Shown: in pieces, positions 9,243-17,553 of the stretch
How the letters are laid out: each line of letters starts with the position of its first letter
Position numbering within the stretch: position 1 is the stretch's first letter
Assembly (NCBI GenBank): GCA_017467085.1
Contig: JAFTSW010000031.1
Coordinates: 1-34,248 of the forward strand
From: Clostridia bacterium
GTDB taxonomy: Bacteria > Bacillota > Clostridia > Oscillospirales > CAG-272
DNA: 34,248 nucleotides
Reading direction: 5' to 3'
Program-made: the position numbers and the translations under genes
Notes under the pieces: model-generated
Told to the model about the DNA's origin: nothing
The model's database searches: none
The model's input: the letters and a program-made list of their open reading frames with translations, nothing else

Positions 9243-11846
9243 ATGGCAGAACACGATATGACGGAAAGCATTGCCTTTCCAAATCAAAAAATAGAAGAGC
9301 GCAATATGGAAAAGGAGGTACGCAAGTCCTTCCTTGAATACTCCATGAGCGTTATCACCAGCCGCGCCCTGCCTGACGTGCGGGACGGTATGAAGCCGGG
9401 TCAGCGCCGTATTCTTTACGCTATGTACGAGGACCATCTGACCTACGATAAGCCCTTCCGCAAATCGGCAACCACCGTGGGTAACGTGTTGGGTCGCTAC
9501 CATCCTCACGGTGACGTGGCGGTTTATGATACGATGGTGCATATGGCGCAGTCCTTCTACCTGCGCTATCCCCTGGTGGAGGGTCACGGTAACTTCGGTA
9601 ACGTGGACGGTGACGGCGCCGCCGCATACCGTTACACCGAGGCGAGAATGTCCAAAATCGCCGACTATATGCTGTCGGACATCGACAAGAAGGTTGTGCC
9701 GATGGCGCGCAACTTTGACAATACCAGAGATGAGCCTGTGGTATTGCCCTCCCGTTTTCCTAATATATTGGTAAACGGCTCCTGGGGTATTGCCGTTGGT
9801 ATGGCAACCAAAATCCCGCAGCACAACTTAGGCGAGGTTATTGACGGCACCATTTACCGTATGGAAAACCCTGCCTCGTCCGTTGACGAGCTGATGGAGT
9901 ACATCAAGGGCCCCGATTTCCCCACCTACGGTATCATTTACGGCTCCCGTGGCATCAAGGAAGCCTACGAAACGGGTAAGGGAAGAATCCTTGTCCGCGC
10001 AAGAGCCAAGATTGAGCCCGAAAACCACCGTATCGTGATTACCGAAATTCCCTACGGCGTCAATAAGAGTATGTTGGTGACCTCTATTGCCGACCTGTAC
10101 AGAGAAAAGCGCATCGAGGGCTTAACGGCGCTCCGTGACGAGTCGGGCAGAGGCGGTATGAGAATCGTGGTGGAGTATAGACGCGACGCCAACGGTGAGG
10201 TTATCCTCAACCAGCTCTATAAGTACACCCAGCTGCAGGATACCTGCGCGGTGAATATGCTGGCGCTGGTGAACGGCGAGCCGAAAATTCTCTCCCTGCC
10301 CGCCATTCTCGATTACTATATTGCCTTCCAGCGTGAGATTATCACCAACCGCACCCGCTTTGAGTTAGAAAAGGCGCTGGCGGAAATGCATATTTACGAG
10401 GGCTATAAGATTGCTATTGACCATATCGATGAGGTAATTGCCACTATTAAGGCAAGCGAGTCTATCCCTGCCGCCAAGGAAAGCTTAATGGCGCGCTTCG
10501 GACTGTCCGACGCCCAGGCGCAGGCAATCGTGGAAATGACCCTCGGTAAGCTGTCGGGCTTGGAAAGACAGAAGATTGAGGACCGCTTAGCGAAGCTCTC
10601 TGAGCTGGTGGAAAAATTAGAGGGTATCTTGGCGGACCCTGCCAAGATTGACGGCATCATCAAGGAAGAAATGCTGGAAATCAAGCGCCGCTTTGCCGAT
10701 AAGCGCAGAACGGAGCTGACCGAGTCGGTGGACGATATCGACTTGGAGGATTTGATTCCTCGCGGCACCTGTGTCATCACGGTGACCCACGCAGGCTATA
10801 TGAAGCGCCAGAAGGTCAGCGATTACAACGCCCAGGCGCGTGGCGGTATGGGCAAGTCCGCTCTTTCGATGAAGGAGGAGGACTTCGTGCAGAACGTCTT
10901 GGTCTGCAATACCCACTCCCACCTTCTGGTCTTTACCGACAAGGGCAAGGTATACACCATGAAGGCGTACCGCATTCCCGAGGCGTCCAGAACCGCCAAG
11001 GGCAGTAACGTGGTAAATCTCTTGGCTATTGAGCCAGGTGAGAAGGTAACCGCCTTTATTGCCGTGAAGGAGTTTGACGAAACCTCGTATTTAACCATGG
11101 TAACCAAGAGGGGTATCATCAAGAGAACCCTCCTTTCCGAGTACGAGTACCAGAGAAAGGGCGGCAAGATTGCCCTGTCCTTGGACGAGGGCGACTCCCT
11201 TCTCTTCGTCCGTCTGACGGCAGGCGAGGGAGAGCTCTTGCTTGCTACGAGAAACGGCAACGCCGTCCGCTTTGCGGAAGCAAACGTCCGCGCAATGGGC
11301 AGAACCGCCCGTGGCGTTATCGGTATCCGCTTGGAGGAGGATGACGAGGTTGTGGGCGTTGCGGTGGTGGACGAGGAAAAGACCCTCTTGACTATCACCG
11401 AAAAGGGACTTGGCAAGAGAACCCGCTTTACCGACTTCCGCGAGATGAAGCACCGTGGCGGTAGCGGCGTGGTTTGCCATAAGCTCACCGAGCGCTCGGG
11501 CAAGCTCTGCTCCGTGGCGGTTGTGGACGGTGAGGACGATATTATGATGATTACCGATGAGGGAACCATCATCAGAACCCACGTGGACAGCATTCCCACC
11601 CTCTCCCGTACCGCCGCCGGCGTTATCGTGATGCGCCTGTCGGCAGACGCCTCTATTATCTCCTTCGCCCGTCTGGAGCGCGAGGAGGAAAAGGCAGAGG
11701 AGGCGGAGAAGGAAGACGCCGAGAACGCCGAGAACGCCGAGGATGTTCCCACCGAGAGCGCCGAGAGCCTCTCTGAGAATGCCGAGGAAAACGCCGAAGA
11801 GGGTGATGAAAACGGCACCGAGGACGGCGAGGACGGCGAAATCTGA
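9243..11846 (+). CDS. gyrA: DNA gyrase subunit A
   Basis: GyrA cuts and rejoins DNA through a catalytic tyrosine, here Y131 in AAAYRYTEARM, and wraps DNA on its C-terminal beta-pinwheel. At 867 residues it is slightly long because of an acidic tail: from about residue 812 it is mostly E, A, D and N. The position equivalent to E. coli Ser83 is valine (HPHGDVAVYD, V92), while the Asp87 equivalent is kept (D96). The GyrA-box position reads QARGGMG (in NAQARGGMGKSAL), a degenerate form of QRRGGKG. The start ATG follows AGAAAGGG at 9221-9228. gyrB lies just upstream, and the pair is likely co-transcribed. Confidence 0.96.
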   Translation: MAEHDMTESIAFPNQKIEERNMEKEVRKSFLEYSMSVITSRALPDVRDGMKPGQRRILYAMYEDHLTYDKPFRKSATTVGNVLGRYHPHGDVAVYDTMVHMAQSFYLRYPLVEGHGNFGNVDGDGAAAYRYTEARMSKIADYMLSDIDKKVVPMARNFDNTRDEPVVLPSRFPNILVNGSWGIAVGMATKIPQHNLGEVIDGTIYRMENPASSVDELMEYIKGPDFPTYGIIYGSRGIKEAYETGKGRILVRARAKIEPENHRIVITEIPYGVNKSMLVTSIADLYREKRIEGLTALRDESGRGGMRIVVEYRRDANGEVILNQLYKYTQLQDTCAVNMLALVNGEPKILSLPAILDYYIAFQREIITNRTRFELEKALAEMHIYEGYKIAIDHIDEVIATIKASESIPAAKESLMARFGLSDAQAQAIVEMTLGKLSGLERQKIEDRLAKLSELVEKLEGILADPAKIDGIIKEEMLEIKRRFADKRRTELTESVDDIDLEDLIPRGTCVITVTHAGYMKRQKVSDYNAQARGGMGKSALSMKEEDFVQNVLVCNTHSHLLVFTDKGKVYTMKAYRIPEASRTAKGSNVVNLLAIEPGEKVTAFIAVKEFDETSYLTMVTKRGIIKRTLLSEYEYQRKGGKIALSLDEGDSLLFVRLTAGEGELLLATRNGNAVRFAEANVRAMGRTARGVIGIRLEEDDEVVGVAVVDEEKTLLTITEKGLGKRTRFTDFREMKHRGGSGVVCHKLTERSGKLCSVAVVDGEDDIMMITDEGTIIRTHVDSIPTLSRTAAGVIVMRLSADASIISFARLEREEEKAEEAEKEDAENAENAEDVPTESAESLSENAEENAEEGDENGTEDGEDGEI

Positions 11847-11918
11847 CCCCCGAAAAGTCCGTAAAGAAATATTTACAAAACAAGCATTTATGCGTCTTTT
11901 TTAAGGAGAAAAAACAGC

Positions 11919-12560
11919 ATGATGACAAAAAGATGGATAGCCCTTGGGCTTCTTCTTGTCCTTCTTTTCTCCCTTGCCCTGACGGCAACCTCCTGCGCCA
12001 AGGAGGACGAGGCGGCGGTATTAGAGGAGGCAAAGCGGTTGCTTTCCGCCTCCTTCACCGTCAACGATATGTACCTTGGCGAGGGCATTGCCTATAACGA
12101 GGCGGGAAAAAAGGTTGGCGCCTATTACGAGGCAGACGCCGCGTCCTTGGAGGCGTACGGCGTAGCGACGCTCTCGGATATACAGGCGGCGGCAAGAGCG
12201 GTGTATTCCTTAGCGGTCTGCGCCCAGCTGCAAAGCACGGTGCTGACAGCCATACAGGTAGACGGGATGTTAGTGTCCCCCAAGCGCTACTACGATTTAG
12301 CCGACAAGGATAAAACCCTTCTGATGGTGGCTACGGGCTATGAGCCCCTGGGTGTTGGCACCACCACCTTCGAGGACTGCCGTTTGCTGTGGGTAAGAGG
12401 AGATGAGGCGGAAATTTCCGTAACCCTTCTTTCCCATTACGGGGAGCATCCCATTCAGAAAAAGGAAAACGTCACGCTGCTTCTCGTGAAGGAGGAGAAC
12501 GGCTGGCGGCTTGACGACCTTTCGGTTTTGTTTTACGATACGACCTTGATAGAAGAATAA
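11919..12560 (+). CDS. Putative lipoprotein of unknown function
   Basis: A 213-residue protein with a lipoprotein signal: MMTKR, a hydrophobic core (WIALGLLLVLLFSLALTA) and a cysteine after TATS at about residue 27, followed by charged residues KEDEAA. Export and lipid attachment are inferred from this signal; the -3 position is Ala rather than the more common Leu. The mature part is soluble, mixed alpha/beta in appearance, and I recognise no domain. GGAG lies upstream of two consecutive ATGs, either of which could serve. The XRE gene begins 19 bases after the stop, so the two are probably co-expressed. Confidence 0.75.
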   Translation: MMTKRWIALGLLLVLLFSLALTATSCAKEDEAAVLEEAKRLLSASFTVNDMYLGEGIAYNEAGKKVGAYYEADAASLEAYGVATLSDIQAAARAVYSLAVCAQLQSTVLTAIQVDGMLVSPKRYYDLADKDKTLLMVATGYEPLGVGTTTFEDCRLLWVRGDEAEISVTLLSHYGEHPIQKKENVTLLLVKEENGWRLDDLSVLFYDTTLIEE

Positions 12561-12579
12561 AGAAAACGAGGATACAGAT

Positions 12580-12990
12580 ATGACATTTCACGTAAAGCTG
12601 ATTAAATTACGCAAGGGACAGGGTCACACCCAAAGCACCTTCGCCGAGGCGGTAGGCGTTTCCCGTCAGTCCGTTTACAAGTGGGAAACGGGACAGTCCT
12701 ATCCCGACGTGGAGAAGCTTTTGAAGATTGCCCGTCTTTTTGGCGTGACGGTGGATGAGCTGATTGACGATGCGCTCCCCTGCCGCTTCACCGATAAGGC
12801 GCCCGTGGAGGCACCTGCCGAGGCAGTCGCCGCCGAGGAGAAGCCCGCCGAGGCAGAAAAGGCAGAGGAAAAGGCAGAGGAAGCCCCCGAGGCAAGCGAA
12901 GCGCCTGCCGCCGAGGAAAAGAAGACCGAGGAGAAGAAGCCCTCGGGTATGGGACGCTTCTTTGGCGCCCTCTTCGGAAGAAAAAAATAA
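12580..12990 (+). CDS. XRE-family transcriptional regulator with A/E/K-rich tail
   Basis: A 136-residue protein. Residues about 5-62 form a Cro/C1-type helix-turn-helix: LIKLRKGQGHTQSTFAEAVGVSRQSVYKWETGQSYPDVEKLLKIARLFGVTVDELI, where recognition helix and WETG/YPD motifs are typical. Residues about 70-125 are a low-complexity run of Ala, Glu, Lys and Pro. The last 15 or so (GMGRFFGALFGRKK) are basic and aromatic and could form an amphipathic membrane-binding helix. Targets are unknown. It sits 19 bases downstream of a lipoprotein gene in the same orientation, so regulation of cell-envelope functions is possible but unproven. Confidence 0.85.
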   Translation: MTFHVKLIKLRKGQGHTQSTFAEAVGVSRQSVYKWETGQSYPDVEKLLKIARLFGVTVDELIDDALPCRFTDKAPVEAPAEAVAAEEKPAEAEKAEEKAEEAPEASEAPAAEEKKTEEKKPSGMGRFFGALFGRKK

Positions 12991-13200
12991 TCGGGGCTGA
13001 TTAAACCCGTAAAAAAGCGCGTATAATTCCTTCGGCGGTGGGGTGTAAAAAAGGCATCTGCCTTTGGCGGTCCTCCCTGACGAGGGTTGGGCGCGCTATG
13101 CAAAAACGGTTGTGAGGGGAAAAATTTTCCCCCGAAAATACCGCCGAGAAGCCTGGCTTTTCGGGCTTTTTGCGCCCTGCCCACGAAGAAAGGTGGCAGT
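12991..13200. other. Intergenic stretch with small hairpins
   Basis: No gene is evident. Short inverted repeats include AAGGCA/TGCCTT, CCCT/AGGG, and GGGGAAAA with TTTTCCCC around one A (13117-13133). None is followed by a clear T-tract in the plus direction. The end of the stretch supplies the ribosome site of the next gene. Confidence 0.5.
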
Positions 13201-13479
13201 ATGCGCGGATTTCAAAAGCGAGTGGTCTTTTTGCGGCACCCCGATAGCGCACTCTTTGACGAGGCGTATTTCGTTCTCCGTGAAAACGGGGGCATCGAGC
13301 CCTCGGGGGAGGATATGGTCAGGGAAGCGCTCTCCATTATCAAAAGGGAGAGTGGAGAGCCCGCAAAAGGCAAGGAAAACAAAAAGAAGAGAGAGAAACG
13401 GACAGGCGGGTTCCTATGGGGGACCCTTTTGGGTGCGCTTTTGGGGGCGCTATTCGTCTCGCTTCTCTTTTTGCTGTGA
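13201..13479 (+). CDS. Small single-pass membrane protein, unknown
   Basis: A 92-residue product. The N-terminal 60 residues are soluble (MRGFQKRVVFLRHPDSALFDEAYFVLRENG) and a very basic stretch (KGKENKKKREKRTGG) precedes a C-terminal hydrophobic helix rich in glycine and leucine (residues about 73-92), predicted to be tail-anchored with the N-terminus inside. The start at 13201 is chosen for AAGAAAGGTGG just upstream; an in-frame ATG at 13087 would add 38 unlikely residues. Proteins of this shape occur next to rnj in some Firmicutes genomes in my memory, but I cannot confirm the family. Confidence 0.65.
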   Translation: MRGFQKRVVFLRHPDSALFDEAYFVLRENGGIEPSGEDMVREALSIIKRESGEPAKGKENKKKREKRTGGFLWGTLLGALLGALFVSLLFLL

Positions 13480-13603
13480 TAGCCATACACGTGTGAATAT
13501 TTTTACACGTACATATTTTTTACATATAGAAAAGCTGCCCGTTTTGCCCGTCCCCTTGGAACGGGTCTTTGGCGTTGGCAGATACGAATGAGAAAGGAGA
13601 ACT

Positions 13604-15628
13604 ATGACCGATAAGCAATTAAAGCGCGTGTTAGAGGCTGTGAAAAACGGCAACGCCGCCAAGCCCGAGGCGAAGGCGGAGAGCAAGAGCCGTCCTCAGA
13701 GCGCAAAAGCAGAAAAGAGCAAAACGGAAAAGAATAAAAGCGTAAAAGCAAAAGCCGACAAAACAGGAAACGATAAAGCGAAAAGCGATAAGATAAAGAG
13801 CGAAAAGGGGAAGAAGGCAACCGCCGCCCCCAAGAGAAGCCCTGCCGAGAAGGCGGGAAGGACGAATAAGAGAAGCGCCCCCCTTGCCGAAAAGAGCAAG
13901 AAAAGGAGAGCGGAGGCAGTCGCCCCCGTTGCCGCCCCCACCCATAAGCGGAAGGGGCAAAAGGGAAGAGCGCAAAAGCTGCGGGTGATGATTCTCGGCG
14001 GCTTGGAGGAGATAGGCAAAAACATCGCCGTATTGGAATACGGCGAGGATATGATAGCCATTGACTGCGGAATGGGCTTTCCCGACGAGGATATGCTGGG
14101 AATTGATTTGGTTATTCCCGACTTTACCTACCTGGAAAAGAACGCCCACAAGTTCCGCGCCCTCTTTCTGACCCACGGTCACGAGGACCATATCGGCGGC
14201 GTGCCGTACCTGTTGCGGGTGCTTTCCCCCACCGTGTACGGTACAAGGCTCACCGTTGGCATTCTCAAAAAGAAATTAGAGGAATTCCGCTACGAGAGCA
14301 AGCCCAAGCTCCAGACGGTGGAGGCAGGGGATACCGTTCGGGCAGGCGCCTTTTCCGTGGAGTTTATCCACGTGAACCATTCTATTGCCGACGCCTGCGC
14401 CCTCGCCATTCACACCCCCGTGGGAACGGTGGTGCATTCGGGGGACTTCAAGCTGGACGTTTCGCCCATTGACGGCAATATGATGGACTTGACCCGTTTG
14501 GGTACCTTAGGCAGAGAGGGCGTGTCCCTTCTGCTTTGCGAGTCCACCAACGCCGAAAGACCCGGCTACACCCCCTCGGAGCGCAAGGTTGGCGGCTCCT
14601 TGGAGCAGATTTTCAACGCCCACAAGGGCAACCGACTGATTATCGCCACCTTCTCCTCCAACGTCCACCGTGTCCAGCAGATTATAGACGCCAGCGTCCG
14701 TCACGGGCGGCGTGTGGCGGTGGTGGGGCGCAGTATGCTCAACGTCACCCAGGCGGCGTCGGAGCTTGGCTATATGGATATCCCCGAGGGTACCCTTATC
14801 GATACCTCGGAAATGAAGCGCTTCCGCCCCGAGCAGATTACCCTTATCACCACGGGAAGCCAGGGCGAGCCTATGTCGGCGCTGTACCGTATGGCGTTCT
14901 CGGAGCATGACAGAGTCAAGCTGACCCCCGAGGACGTGGTGGTGCTGAGTGCCACCGCCATTCCGGGCAACGAAAAGCTGGTTGGCAAGATTATCAATGC
15001 CTTAGTGGCAGGGGGCGTGAAGGTTATCAGCGACCCAAGCCTTGGGGTTCACGTATCGGGTCACGCCTGCCAGGAGGAGCTGAAGCTCTTCCACGCCTTG
15101 ACCAAGCCCAAGTATTTTATGCCTGTTCACGGCGAGGCGCGGCATTTGTATGCCCACAAGGAAATCGCCGAGTTTATGGGAATGCCCTCCCGGAATATCT
15201 TTATCGCCAGCCTTGGGCGCGTCTTGGAGCTTGACGAGAACGGCGCCGCCTTTGCCGATACCGTTCCCGCGGGCAACACCCTGGTGGACGGCTCGGGCAT
15301 CGGGGACGTGGGAAGCGTGGTGCTGCGTGACAGAAAGCACCTCTCGGAGGACGGACTTATCGTGGCGGTGGTGTCGGTGGATACGGTGGGCGGCCTGCTT
15401 TTGTCGGGGCCCGATATCGTGTCCCGTGGCTTTGTCTACGTCAAGGAATCCTCCAGTCTGATGGAGGACGCCAAGACGGTGGCAAGGGAAGCGGCAGAGG
15501 CGTGCCTTGGCAGAGGCCGCGCCGACTTTATGCAAATCAAAACGGCAATGAAGGAAGCCCTTTCCCGCTTCTTCTTTAAGCAAACCAAGCGCAAGCCGAT
15601 GATTTTGCCCATCGTGATGGAAATTTAA
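13604..15628 (+). CDS. rnj: Ribonuclease J with lysine-rich N-terminal extension
   Basis: RNase J is a metallo-beta-lactamase/beta-CASP nuclease with 5'-3' exo- and endonuclease activity in mRNA decay and rRNA maturation. The catalytic metal motif HGHEDH is at residues 191-196, within FLTHGHEDHIGGVPYLL. Further motifs are HSGDFKLD, the CESTNAERPG loop, ATFSSNVHR, TTGSQGEP and PVHGEARHLYAH. The catalytic and beta-CASP parts match the usual length of about 550. An extra 124 residues of Lys, Ala, Ser and Glu precede them (about 1-124), probably disordered and possibly RNA- or partner-binding. AAAGGAG precedes the ATG, and the extension is in frame without stops, so it appears genuine. Confidence 0.93.
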   Translation: MTDKQLKRVLEAVKNGNAAKPEAKAESKSRPQSAKAEKSKTEKNKSVKAKADKTGNDKAKSDKIKSEKGKKATAAPKRSPAEKAGRTNKRSAPLAEKSKKRRAEAVAPVAAPTHKRKGQKGRAQKLRVMILGGLEEIGKNIAVLEYGEDMIAIDCGMGFPDEDMLGIDLVIPDFTYLEKNAHKFRALFLTHGHEDHIGGVPYLLRVLSPTVYGTRLTVGILKKKLEEFRYESKPKLQTVEAGDTVRAGAFSVEFIHVNHSIADACALAIHTPVGTVVHSGDFKLDVSPIDGNMMDLTRLGTLGREGVSLLLCESTNAERPGYTPSERKVGGSLEQIFNAHKGNRLIIATFSSNVHRVQQIIDASVRHGRRVAVVGRSMLNVTQAASELGYMDIPEGTLIDTSEMKRFRPEQITLITTGSQGEPMSALYRMAFSEHDRVKLTPEDVVVLSATAIPGNEKLVGKIINALVAGGVKVISDPSLGVHVSGHACQEELKLFHALTKPKYFMPVHGEARHLYAHKEIAEFMGMPSRNIFIASLGRVLELDENGAAFADTVPAGNTLVDGSGIGDVGSVVLRDRKHLSEDGLIVAVVSVDTVGGLLLSGPDIVSRGFVYVKESSSLMEDAKTVAREAAEACLGRGRADFMQIKTAMKEALSRFFFKQTKRKPMILPIVMEI

Positions 15629-15644
15629 TAAAACCGCATAGCAG

Positions 15645-15692
15645 AAAAAGAGAAGACAAAGACGGATTAAACCGCTTTGCCCTCTCTTTTTT
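15645..15692 (+). terminator. Terminator after rnj
   Basis: An interrupted stem (AAAAAGAGA with TCTCTTTTTT, inner CAAAG/CTTTG and CGG/CCG) around an ATTAA loop, ending in T6. Confidence 0.7.
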
Positions 15693-15699
15693 GTATTTT

Positions 15700-15890
15700 C
15701 TGCCATGAAGCTTTCTTTGCCTCTTTCTTTTCCTGCCGGCGCGCCCCTTTTGCCTTCTCATCTTGGATAACAAAAAGCAAAACATTTTTTCCTTATGCCA
15801 TAAAGTTTTCTTTGCTTCTTTCTTTTTCAAAAGAAAGAAGGGGCTCCTTTACCTTTCGCCTTTCTTTTTCAAAAGAAAGAAGGAAAACTC
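15700..15890. repeat. Imperfect direct repeats with C/T-rich hairpins
   Basis: Two copies of a unit reading TGCCATAAAGTTTTCTTTGC or a close variant begin near 15702 and 15797. Each runs into CTTTCTTTT. Two strong hairpins of related sequence follow: a 12-bp stem at 15815-15840 (CTTCTTTCTTTT with loop TC) and a 9-bp stem at 15860-15879. No coding region is convincing. Confidence 0.6.
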
Positions 15891-15912
15891 CATATTTTTT
15901 TTATAAAAATAC

Positions 15913-15941
15913 TTGAAAAATCCGCATCAGTGTGCTAAAAT
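15913..15941 (+). promoter_or_regulatory. Promoter of gdhA
   Basis: TTGAAA (15913-15918) and TAAAAT (15936-15941) are separated by 17 bases, about 45 bases before the gdhA start codon. Confidence 0.75.
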
Positions 15942-15985
15942 AAAAAAATCAAGGTAGACTGTAAATTTTTTTGGAGGATACATAC

Positions 15986-17332
15986 ATGAAAAACGAGTAT
16001 TTATTGAAGGTATTAGAAGACGTAAAGAAGAGAAACCAAGGCGAGCCTGAGTTTATCCAGGCAGTTGAAGAGGTTCTCTCCACGCTGGAGCCCGTTATCG
16101 AGCGCCGTCCCGACCTGGTTGCCGCAGGTGTGGTAGACCGTATGGTGGAGCCTGAGCGCCAGATTGTGTTCCGTGTTCCGTGGATTGACGATGCGGGCAA
16201 GCTCCAGGTAAACCGTGGCTTCCGTGTACAGTTCAACTCCGCTATCGGTCCCTACAAGGGCGGACTTCGCTTCCATCCCTCCGTTAACGCCAGCATTATC
16301 AAGTTTTTGGGCTTTGAGCAGACCTTTAAGAACTCCCTGACGGGTCTTCCTATGGGCGGCGGTAAGGGCGGCTCTGACTTTGACCCCAAGGGCAAGAGCG
16401 ACGCCGAGGTAATGCGCTTCTGCCAGAGCTTTATGACGGAGCTTTCCAAGTACATTGGCGCGGATACCGACGTTCCCGCAGGTGACATCGGCGTTGGCGC
16501 AAGAGAAATCGGCTATCTCTTCGGTCAGTACAAGAGATTGCGTGACGAATTTACGGGCGTATTGACGGGCAAGGGCCGCACCTACGGCGGTTCTCTTATC
16601 CGTCCCGAAGCAACGGGCTATGGCGCCGTTTACTATGCCGTAGAGCTGCTCAAGACCTACGGTGAGGACATCAAGGGCAAGACCTTCGCCGTTTCGGGCT
16701 TCGGCAACGTTGCCTGGGGTACCGTGCAGAAGATTACCGAGCTGGGCGGCAAGGTTGTCACCATCTCGGGTCCCGACGGCTACGTATACGATAAGGACGG
16801 CATCAACACTCCCGAGAAGATTGCCTTTATGCTGGAAATGCGTGACTCCTGCCGCAACCGTGTAGAGGACTACGCCGACAAGTTTGGTGTTCCCTTCTTC
16901 GCAGGCAAGAAGCCTTGGGGCGAAAAGGTTGACGTAATGATGCCCTGCGCCACCCAGAATGAGGTTGGTATGGCAGAAGCAGAGCAGATGGTTGCCAACG
17001 GCATCAAGTTCTACGTTGAGGTTTCCAATATGCCCACCACCAACGAGGCAATGGCATACCTCAAGGCAAACGGTGTCATCGTTGCTCCCTCCAAGGCAGT
17101 AAACGCCGGCGGCGTTGCCGTATCCGGCCTTGAAATGTCCCAGAACTCCATGCGTTACAGCTGGAGCGCCGAGGAAGTAGACGCCAAGCTCAAGGGCATT
17201 ATGAAGGGCATCTACGAGTCCTCCGTAGCCGCCGCCAAGGAATACGGTATGGAAGGCGACTTGGTAGCCGGGGCCAACATTGCAGGATTCCTGAAGGTGG
17301 CAGAGGCGATGAAGGCCCAAGGTTGTGTTTGA
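15986..17332 (+). CDS. gdhA: Glutamate dehydrogenase, hexameric family I
   Basis: Interconverts glutamate and 2-oxoglutarate plus ammonia; the roughly 450-residue hexameric family is usually NADP-dependent and assimilatory. The 448-residue product has the substrate-site region FRVQFNSAIGPYKGGLRFH, the catalytic lysine in PMGGGKGGSDFDPKGK, a DVPAGDIGVGAREIG segment, and the Rossmann GFGNVAWG motif. The ATG at 15986 is chosen because GGAGG lies upstream (15972-15976); an in-frame TTG at 15971 would contain that site. The gene stands alone behind its own promoter. Codons are highly regular, suggesting strong expression. Confidence 0.95.
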   Translation: MKNEYLLKVLEDVKKRNQGEPEFIQAVEEVLSTLEPVIERRPDLVAAGVVDRMVEPERQIVFRVPWIDDAGKLQVNRGFRVQFNSAIGPYKGGLRFHPSVNASIIKFLGFEQTFKNSLTGLPMGGGKGGSDFDPKGKSDAEVMRFCQSFMTELSKYIGADTDVPAGDIGVGAREIGYLFGQYKRLRDEFTGVLTGKGRTYGGSLIRPEATGYGAVYYAVELLKTYGEDIKGKTFAVSGFGNVAWGTVQKITELGGKVVTISGPDGYVYDKDGINTPEKIAFMLEMRDSCRNRVEDYADKFGVPFFAGKKPWGEKVDVMMPCATQNEVGMAEAEQMVANGIKFYVEVSNMPTTNEAMAYLKANGVIVAPSKAVNAGGVAVSGLEMSQNSMRYSWSAEEVDAKLKGIMKGIYESSVAAAKEYGMEGDLVAGANIAGFLKVAEAMKAQGCV

Positions 17333-17479
17333 TAGGGGCTTGCATATTTTGGTATAAATCGCCGTTTTTTCCTCGCCGTATTTGAATACGGCTGCGGAAA
17401 GAAACAACGATTTCTCCACAAAATCTGCTGCGCCCTTGGGTGAAAGCAGATTTCGGTTATTAGAAATTTCATAAAAGAG

Positions 17480-17505
17480 GCTGTCGCCAAGCATTTGGCG
17501 ACAGC
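17480..17505 (+). terminator. Hairpin downstream of gdhA
   Basis: An 11-bp stem (GCTGTCGCCAA with TTGGCGACAGC) and loop GCAT, followed by ATTCTCTTT rather than a strict T-tract. It may end or stabilise the gdhA transcript. A second short palindrome (CCGTATT/AATACGG) lies near 17380. Confidence 0.5.
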
Positions 17506-17553
17506 ATTCTCTTTGCATAGGCAAAGAAGGACATCAATTTTTGTGAGGCAGGT

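Noticed and set aside
14360..14376. parS-like site (TCCACGTGAACC) inside rnj
   Set aside because: Only the central CACGTGAA half matches the TGTTTCACGTGAAACA consensus; the left half does not.
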